From NCBI RefSeq assembly GCF_900078755.1, contig NZ_FKIH01000028.1: a DNA stretch of 64,000 nt. The stretch is one strand, 5' to 3'. The position numbers and the translations under genes were made by a program. The notes below the pieces were generated by a model that did no database searches, was not told the origin of the DNA, and saw only the letters and a program-made list of their open reading frames with translations. Below are positions 58,209 through 64,000 of this stretch, piece after piece. Each line of letters begins with the position of its first letter. Positions within the stretch are counted from its first letter, which is position 1. Origin of the DNA: Ichthyocystis sparus (GTDB lineage Bacteria; Pseudomonadota; Gammaproteobacteria; Burkholderiales; 2013Ark19i).

Positions 58209-60701
58209 TTATTGCAAACTATAGTGGCTCTGTCTTGAGCTTTTGGCAAGTTCTTTGACCTTCTCCAATAAAAGTTTATATTTCCCATCAAGATTACTAT
58301 CACCAGCCAATATATGTTCAATTGACCTTCTTGCACTACTAAGTTGTGAATGTAAAGCATATATAGTCTTCGTAGTAAATTCAGATACCATCGCAAAATA
58401 GGCTTCCAAGGCATTACTACCAGCAAGTAATGCAGCAGGTCTACCAGAACTATCCGAAGCCACTAATACATTAACTAATTCATCTTTAGGTATTAATTTA
58501 AGTAGTGAAATATAAGATTTAACTACCTCAGGAAAATCATTCTCCAGTGCTACAAATAATCCAGATACACCATCTGATCGTCTAGATGCCACAAGATCTA
58601 ACAACATATTATTAAAATATCCAGTAGAAATATCATCCTTAAACATCATCAATTTTTCCAATAATTTTCCAAAAGCATCTACAGCCACATGATGTCCATT
58701 TTTCATAGCTACAAATAATCCTGGAATACTATCATCACAACTCTTACACATTAGTAAATCAAACAGCATACCAACCAATGTGGTATCTTCTATGCATCCT
58801 TTTAGACTAAGAAGTCTATCTAACAATGAGACAAAAGAAAGTACAACATTGCTATTTCCTTCTTGCAAAGCCACAAATAATCCATCAACGCCTTTGCTAA
58901 TTCTAGCCTTTAACAATTTAAAAATCAATCTTGCAAATTTATCATCTGGTACAGTACCCTTTAGAGCTAATAAAGCTTTGTCTAATAATTCTCCAAAAGT
59001 ATCTACGGTTTTATGGTGTCCTTTATACATAGCCATAAACAAACCAGAAACATTATCTCTATCCCTTTTACAGGTCAGTAAATCAAAAGTCATGTCAACC
59101 AACGCATCACTTTCTATGTGACCCTTCATAGCAATAAGTTTATCTAACAATGAGCCAAAAGCATTTACCGTATCAGTATATCCTTTTTGAAAAGCCATAA
59201 ACAATCCATCAATATCTTTACTAGTCCTAGCTTTCAATAAGTTAAAAATCATGCTTGAAAGTTTGTCGTTGGATATACAATCTTTCATTGACATTAATCT
59301 ATCAATTAATAAACCAAAAGCAAAAACAGAATCAGAATATCCTCTACGTAGAGCTATTAACAAAGGGCTTTCATCATGAGAAGGTGTGCAATATGAAATT
59401 AAATTATTAATAAGTTCAGATAATTTATCGTCTGATACAGTACCTCTTAGTAGTACTAAAACTTTATCCAATAATATTGAGTAAGCTCTTATAGCACTAG
59501 CTCTATCCATATTCATTCCGATATATAAAGCAGACATCCCATCACTTTTTTTAGCCAACGCAATACCAAAAATCATATCAGCAAAATCATTATTGGGCAT
59601 TCTTTCTTTAATTTTCATTAATTGTTTTTCCATCAAAGTACTATATGCACCAATGCAACTGTCAAGTCCTTCTTGCATAGCTAAAAACAGAGCTGGATTG
59701 CCATCATCATCTTTAGAACTTAACAAATCTGGAAGTAGCTCCATTTGCTCATCACTAGAAAGTTCTTCTAAAAATTCATTATAAGATTTTACAGAGTTAG
59801 GTTGATTTAACGACATTGCAAAATAAAGTGCCGGAACACCTTCAGAGCTTTTAGCAAAAAATATCTCCCTTCTAACACTACTACTTAATGTGGAAAAAGA
59901 TTTAGATCTTACTATTTCTCTAATGTTTAATGAAGCAATATCATTACTCATTAGATGAAATATCATGCACCCAGAAATGCCATCTTGAGACAGAGCCTCT
60001 AAAGTTGAAAAATTAAAACTTGCTTCTCTTGTATCAGAGTACTCATATATTGCACATTCCCTTTCTATTAATCCTGGGTTAACTTCAAAATACTCCTTAT
60101 AACTACATGGAGCCATAAACATTATTAAGGAAAACTTATCTGAATCTAAAAAATCTTCAGGTCTCAAAACTTCACTTCGTGCCACAACATTAGTCCTATT
60201 AGGATCATAAAAATGCACCACCCACTTATCTATTAATTTCCCTTCTATTTCCTTAATTTTACGTACAACATCGAAGGACATTACATGAATGCAACTATGC
60301 AAAATAAAAAACCTCTGCTCTCCAGAAGCCATAGCAGATGCTATTCCATGCAAAAAGTTACCAAAATTATTGCAAGCTATAATATGCCTATCACATGAGT
60401 TTTTTAGTACTACATATTCATTAATTTCCTCATATTTGCTAAGAGCTGCTCTTTTTACTGAATCTTCATCTGAAAATAGTTTGCTAATTCTCAGTTTTTC
60501 CTTTTTTTTATAACAATCAATACCATTAAGAACAAACAACGAGGACAACTGAGGACATTTAATCATTTTCCCATTAACTTCGACTTTATTATTTAAACTT
60601 AATAAGTCATCAGAGTGTTTTTTAGATATGTATGGTAATTTTTTTTCCTCTGGCGGCATCGCTATCATGAAATGTGGTGATAAGTGAATGTGTGGGTCCA
60701 T
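58209..60701 (-). CDS. P17: EspL/OspD3-like protease, 10 repeats
   Basis: 830 codons from the ATG at 60701, chosen because GAGGAAGAG stands about eight bases upstream and the protein then opens MDPHIHLSPHFMIAMPPEEK like its paralogues. A frame from 60839 adds 46 unmatched residues. The triad is Cys49 (KCPQLSSLF), His139 (CIHVMSF) and Asp166 (HFYDPNRTN). Ten repeats follow. Repeats 2 to 8 of the long paralogues are missing, and the pair of twelfth/thirteenth-type repeats is present twice (KARTSKDIDGLF with DRDNVSGLF, then KARISKGVDGLF with DDSIPGLF), so both deletion and duplication shaped it. The 3' half is close to P18. Confidence 0.87.
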   Translation of the reverse strand: MDPHIHLSPHFMIAMPPEEKKLPYISKKHSDDLLSLNNKVEVNGKMIKCPQLSSLFVLNGIDCYKKKEKLRISKLFSDEDSVKRAALSKYEEINEYVVLKNSCDRHIIACNNFGNFLHGIASAMASGEQRFFILHSCIHVMSFDVVRKIKEIEGKLIDKWVVHFYDPNRTNVVARSEVLRPEDFLDSDKFSLIMFMAPCSYKEYFEVNPGLIERECAIYEYSDTREASFNFSTLEALSQDGISGCMIFHLMSNDIASLNIREIVRSKSFSTLSSSVRREIFFAKSSEGVPALYFAMSLNQPNSVKSYNEFLEELSSDEQMELLPDLLSSKDDDGNPALFLAMQEGLDSCIGAYSTLMEKQLMKIKERMPNNDFADMIFGIALAKKSDGMSALYIGMNMDRASAIRAYSILLDKVLVLLRGTVSDDKLSELINNLISYCTPSHDESPLLIALRRGYSDSVFAFGLLIDRLMSMKDCISNDKLSSMIFNLLKARTSKDIDGLFMAFQKGYTDTVNAFGSLLDKLIAMKGHIESDALVDMTFDLLTCKRDRDNVSGLFMAMYKGHHKTVDTFGELLDKALLALKGTVPDDKFARLIFKLLKARISKGVDGLFVALQEGNSNVVLSFVSLLDRLLSLKGCIEDTTLVGMLFDLLMCKSCDDSIPGLFVAMKNGHHVAVDAFGKLLEKLMMFKDDISTGYFNNMLLDLVASRRSDGVSGLFVALENDFPEVVKSYISLLKLIPKDELVNVLVASDSSGRPAALLAGSNALEAYFAMVSEFTTKTIYALHSQLSSARRSIEHILAGDSNLDGKYKLLLEKVKELAKSSRQSHYSLQ

Positions 60702-60991
60702 TCTAACTCTTCCTCTGTTTTCATTGTAATTGTCCCAAATCGTGACATTGTAGTTATTAATTTTTTCGTTATTCATACAATATTGGACTAATCGGCCCAG
60801 GCCGCCATCACGATTATAATTCAAAAAAACTAAATGCACACAGGAACTAAATTGGATTTTTAGTGCTTAAATATGGCTTTTAATATCTATTCCCTTAACA
60901 CAATGTATGTGTATAATTACACATACATTGCATGACATTATTAGCAATTTTTGCCTGCAGCCTATCTCTATATATTACTCATAAAAATTTC

Positions 60992-61290
60992 AGTCCATGC
61001 TACAATAGTATTCATGTTAGGATCGGATAAAAAAATCCACCCATCCACTTAATCTCCTCCTTCCATATTGTTAGTTTTATGCATGATCTTAAAAGATCAT
61101 CTATTAACTGCAACTTTGCAAAATAAAAAATATTTGCTCCCCAAAAGTTATGGTAGAAGATGTTTTTTATGTACAATAACACCGAATATCACATATCTAC
61201 AATACATATATCATATGAATCTCTATCATATTTTATAAATTTATTGAAAATTAACAAGAAAGAATTTTATTGAATTTTCATATTTTATGC
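60992..61290 (-). pseudogene. Relic of a family protease domain
   Basis: On the minus strand, segments match F-F-D-P-N (GTTAGGATCGGATAAAAAAA), K-I-M-H-K-T (GTTTTATGCATGATCTTAAA), F-F-I-L-Q (TTTGCAAAATAAAAAATATT), A-S-T-T (TATGGTAGAAGATG) and the IENS/CDxHII region (CATATATCATATGAA). Frameshifts and stops abound and no repeats follow. Confidence 0.75.
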
Positions 61291-61800
61291 TCCTACAAAC
61301 ACTCATTCATCCTAGTCTTTTGCAATATGGATGTACGTGTAAAAAATGCTCTCTAAAGCAATTTTTCTCTCTAAAGCAATTTTTTTATATTTAATCAATA
61401 TATTGTTAAAGATAATTACACATATTAATGCAATATTATTAACATAATTTTTTATGTAAATTTTACATTGCAATAAATATATAAACTCAAATTTGTTACT
61501 TATTATTAGGTAAAAATAAAACTCTATACGCAAAAATTATTTATTTTTGATCATTAATGGTCAATAATTAAAACTTATAATTACATTCTTAATATAACTT
61601 TGTTGCATGGCAATATACCAATCAAGAACATTAATTTTACATATTAGTAAATTGAGTATCATATAGTTATATTTTTTGTAAGGATTAATTTATATATATA
61701 TATCAATTAGACACTGGAACTAGCACAAGTTAAAGATATCGCTAAGTCATTTTTTTTTCAGGAATCAATTGTCTGAAAATGCAATATGACAATATTGCTA

Positions 61801-61876
61801 TGCTAATTTATTCATAGAATTAGTCAAGCAAGTAAGTATGAAAATAATATGGATTAAATAATGAAAAAGAGATTAT
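61801..61876 (+). promoter_or_regulatory. MFNN leader, copy 3
   Basis: Same block as at 54047 and 55464, ending ATGAAAAAGAGATTAT before ATG. It is retained although the gene behind it is truncated, so degeneration of the gene is recent or a short peptide is still made. Confidence 0.6.
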
Positions 61877-62105
61877 ATGTTTAACAATAGAGCACATAAC
61901 GTTGTTAGCTCCTCCTCTGATGAAGTTTCCGATAGTGAAGTAAATGCCCAATCATCCATTATTACTAGAGTATTAAGTCCATTTAGTTTTGCAAATATTA
62001 GAGAAAGATCTTCATCTGAAACTTTAGCTAGTGGCAGTTCTTTAGTTTATCCCAATATTTCCTCTTCATGTAATGCTTAAGATATATAACAGCCGTCAAC
62101 ATCAT
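61877..62105 (+). pseudogene. Truncated MFNN-family copy
   Basis: Opens MFNNRAHNVVSSSSDEVSDS and follows the 55541 gene through FSPFSF-like and SSLVYPNISS segments, then meets TAA after 67 codons (62078-62080). A further DI-stop-QPST match extends to about 62105. The motif SNDPW and the membrane hairpin are gone. A short Ser-rich peptide could still be made, but I judge it a pseudogene. Confidence 0.78.
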
Positions 62106-62149
62106 AATTCTATCAAGCCGCTAATACATAGCACATATAACACGTATGC

Positions 62150-62300
62150 AAGTTAAAACCCCTGGAGAATTATTTTCTAGTGCTACAAACAACACATATA
62201 TCCAATCTATAGTCCAGACATTGCAGCATCTAAAATCACATATCGGCGAAATATTAACTTAACATATTACCCTTAAATATCATTATTTTTTGAGTGTGAA
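62150..62300 (-). pseudogene. Relic of a family penultimate repeat
   Basis: CCTGGAGAATTATTTTCTAG, then TGCTACAAACAAC, CCAATCTATAGTCCAGACAT and GCAGCATCTAAAATCA correspond on the minus strand to K-N-N-F-P-E, F-V-A-L, S-R-R-S-D-G and L-L-D-T. It directly abuts the truncated MFNN gene, so a deletion joined the two. Confidence 0.65.
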
Positions 62301-62482
62301 AATATACGAATGTGGTCACTGTAATGCTTCTAAGGCAATTTATTATATCATCGAGCACAACCACACGCACTACATGTTACGTGATTATCGTTCTATTTAT
62401 TTTAATTTCAACACCTGCAAATTATAAAGCTCAAATACCCTACCCTGTTCAGCAATAATCAATTTAACTAACTGAACGTACT

Positions 62483-64000
62483 TTAATGGTCCTGCCTGGA
62501 GCTTCTAGCAAGCTCTTTAATTTTACCTAACAAAAATTTATACTTTCCTTCAAGATCTCTATCACCTGCTAATATATGTTCAATCAGTCTTCTCGCACTA
62601 CTAAGTTGTGAATGTAAAGCATATATAGTCTTTGTAGGAAATTCAAATACCATTGCAAAATAGGCTTCCAAGGCATTACTACCAGCAAGCAATGCAGCAG
62701 GTACTCCAGAACCATTCGGAGCCACCAATACACTAGCTAATTCATCTTTAGGTATTAGTTTAATTAATGAAGTATAAGATTTAATTACCTCAGGAAAATC
62801 ATTCTCCAGTGCTACAAATAACCCAGATACACCATCTGGTCGTCTAGATGCCACAAGATCTAACAACATACTATTAAAATATCCAGTAGATATATCATCC
62901 TTAAACATCATAAATTTTTCTAATAATTCTACAAAAGCTTCTACAGCTCGATGATGTCCATTTTTCATAGCCTCAAATAACCCTGGAATATTGTCATCAC
63001 CACTTTTGCACATTAGTAAATCAAACACCATACCAACCAATGTGGTATCTTCTATGCATCCTTTTAAAACGACAAATATATCTAACAACAAGCCAAAAGA
63101 AAGTACAACATCGCTATTTCCTTGTTGCAAAGTCACAAATAATCCATCATAGCCATCACTAGTTCTAGACTTTAACAATTCAAAAATCAATCTTGCAATT
63201 TTATCATCTGGTACAGTGCCTCTTAGTAGTACTAAAACTTTACCCAATAATATTGAATAAGCTATTATAGAACCAGATCTATCCCTATACATTCCCATAT
63301 ATAAAGCAGATATTCCATTACTTCCTTTAGCCAATGCAATATTAAAAATCAGATCAGCAAAATCATCATTGGACATTCTTTCTTTAATTTTCATTAATTG
63401 TTTTTCCATCAAAGTACTATATGCATCAACGCAATCACCACGTCCTTCTTGCATAGCTAAAAACAGAGCTGGATCACCATCCTCATTTTTAGAACTTAAC
63501 AACTCTGGAAGCAGCTCAACTTGCTCATCACAAGAAAGTGATTGTAAGAAATGATCGTACGCTACAAAGGATTCTGGTTTATCACATTCCATAAACCTAT
63601 AAATGGCAGGTGATCCATCACTATCTTTAATACAAAAAATTCTTCTTCTAATTACTTTAGATGCATGAATTAACAATGAACCATATGCTTCTACAACATC
63701 GACATTATTACTCAACAATGGTACAAATATGCCGGGCATATTATTACTGTTCATAGCTGACAATATACGTAACATCATAAAATTAAATCTACTTTCAGAC
63801 AAACAGCTACTCAGCAACATAAATTTGCTACCTATTAGCTCATCCAAAGCAAGTACTGTATCGGCACAACAATTCTGCAAAGCAAGAAACAGACCGTAAT
63901 CTCCATCGCAAGAAGGATTAATCAGATTATAAACCATATCAGCCACATCAGCATCAGGTATATCTCCCTTCATAAAAAGTAACCTATCTAATAATGCCCC
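62483..64000 (-). CDS. P18: 3' part of an EspL/OspD3-like gene (5' end outside window)
   Basis: The frame is open to the right edge of the window; the residues before the internal ATG at 63973 (GALLDRLLF) match the family, so that ATG is not the start. About nine repeats and the tail ending SSRQDH are visible. The SYCTPSHDESP-type repeat is missing: after LVLLRGTVPDDKIARLIF comes KSRTSDGYDGLF directly, as also happened in P9. Near-identity to P17 over the last four repeats shows recent exchange. The protease domain cannot be assessed here. Confidence 0.87.
   Translation of the reverse strand, partial: GALLDRLLFMKGDIPDADVADMVYNLINPSCDGDYGLFLALQNCCADTVLALDELIGSKFMLLSSCLSESRFNFMMLRILSAMNSNNMPGIFVPLLSNNVDVVEAYGSLLIHASKVIRRRIFCIKDSDGSPAIYRFMECDKPESFVAYDHFLQSLSCDEQVELLPELLSSKNEDGDPALFLAMQEGRGDCVDAYSTLMEKQLMKIKERMSNDDFADLIFNIALAKGSNGISALYMGMYRDRSGSIIAYSILLGKVLVLLRGTVPDDKIARLIFELLKSRTSDGYDGLFVTLQQGNSDVVLSFGLLLDIFVVLKGCIEDTTLVGMVFDLLMCKSGDDNIPGLFEAMKNGHHRAVEAFVELLEKFMMFKDDISTGYFNSMLLDLVASRRPDGVSGLFVALENDFPEVIKSYTSLIKLIPKDELASVLVAPNGSGVPAALLAGSNALEAYFAMVFEFPTKTIYALHSQLSSARRLIEHILAGDRDLEGKYKFLLGKIKELARSSRQDH

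Larger units (their letters stand above)
60702..61876. other. Spacer between P17 and the truncated MFNN copy
   Basis: Very A/T-rich. It holds a protease-domain relic at 60992-61290, a short direct duplication of CTCTAAAGCAATTTTT (61351-61384), and the MFNN leader at its right end. The 73-codon minus frame at 61312-61533 is low-complexity and not supported as a gene. Confidence 0.45.

Noticed and set aside
60702..60839. 46-residue N-terminal extension of P17
   Set aside because: A strong GAGGAAGAG ribosome-binding site and family alignment support ATG 60701.
61312..61533. 73-codon minus frame in the A/T-rich spacer
   Set aside because: Low-complexity Ile/Asn/Tyr composition typical of translated spacer DNA, and it contains a local duplication.
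1..64000. tRNA, rRNA, CRISPR array, insertion sequence transposase or secretion-system gene
   Set aside because: I looked for them and saw none; regular repeats here are protein-coding ankyrin-like units or the 8-bp satellite.

Overview
AT-rich, low-coding-density DNA from what looks like an obligate intracellular alphaproteobacterium, most probably an Ehrlichia-like member of the Anaplasmataceae. That placement is inference: no rRNA, tRNA or housekeeping gene is present. It rests on base composition, a Ser/Thr-rich tandem-repeat protein, heavy pseudogene decay and long repeat-bearing spacers.

Nearly the whole window is one paralogous gene family, numbered here P1 to P18. Each full member has an N-terminal domain of about 240 residues that I recognise as the ShET2/OspD3/EspL-type cysteine protease fold. 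The markers are a Cys in a C-S-H-L-x-S-L-F motif near residue 53, a His in an N-H-x-M-S-F motif near 142, and an Asp in an F-F-D-P-N-x-T-N motif near 169. A GCMIYHMM linker and 7 to 15 ankyrin-like repeats of about 43 residues follow. In enteric bacteria EspL and OspD3 are injected host-targeted proteases that degrade RHIM-domain necroptosis proteins. Here the family forms a tandem factory of about 15 intact or near-intact genes plus decayed copies.

Layout. 1-34.2 kb: eleven plus-strand copies (P1 3' end, P2-P11) head to tail, with conserved 5' leaders and 3' dyads. 34.2-48.2 kb: three minus-strand copies (P12-P14), two of them with a second protease domain at the C-terminus; a segmental duplication; an 8-bp satellite; and a divergent plus-strand member (P15) with its dead duplicate. 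48.2-50.6 kb: a Ser-rich tandem-repeat protein. 51.1-53.8 kb: P16, a frameshifted pseudogene. 54.1-56.5 kb: two paralogous proteins with C-terminal membrane hairpins (MFNN family; a third truncated copy lies at 61.9 kb). 56.7-57.5 kb: a ZIP-type metal transporter. 58.2-64 kb: P17 and the 3' part of P18 on the minus strand, separated by relics.

The genes probably act together as a variable effector repertoire. Near-identical DNA tracts between neighbours, differences in repeat number, chimeric two-domain genes and graded pseudogenes show that unequal recombination and gene conversion are reshaping the cluster. No secretion-system genes are present. Export by the type IV system usual in Rickettsiales, rather than the type III system used by EspL and OspD3, is inference.
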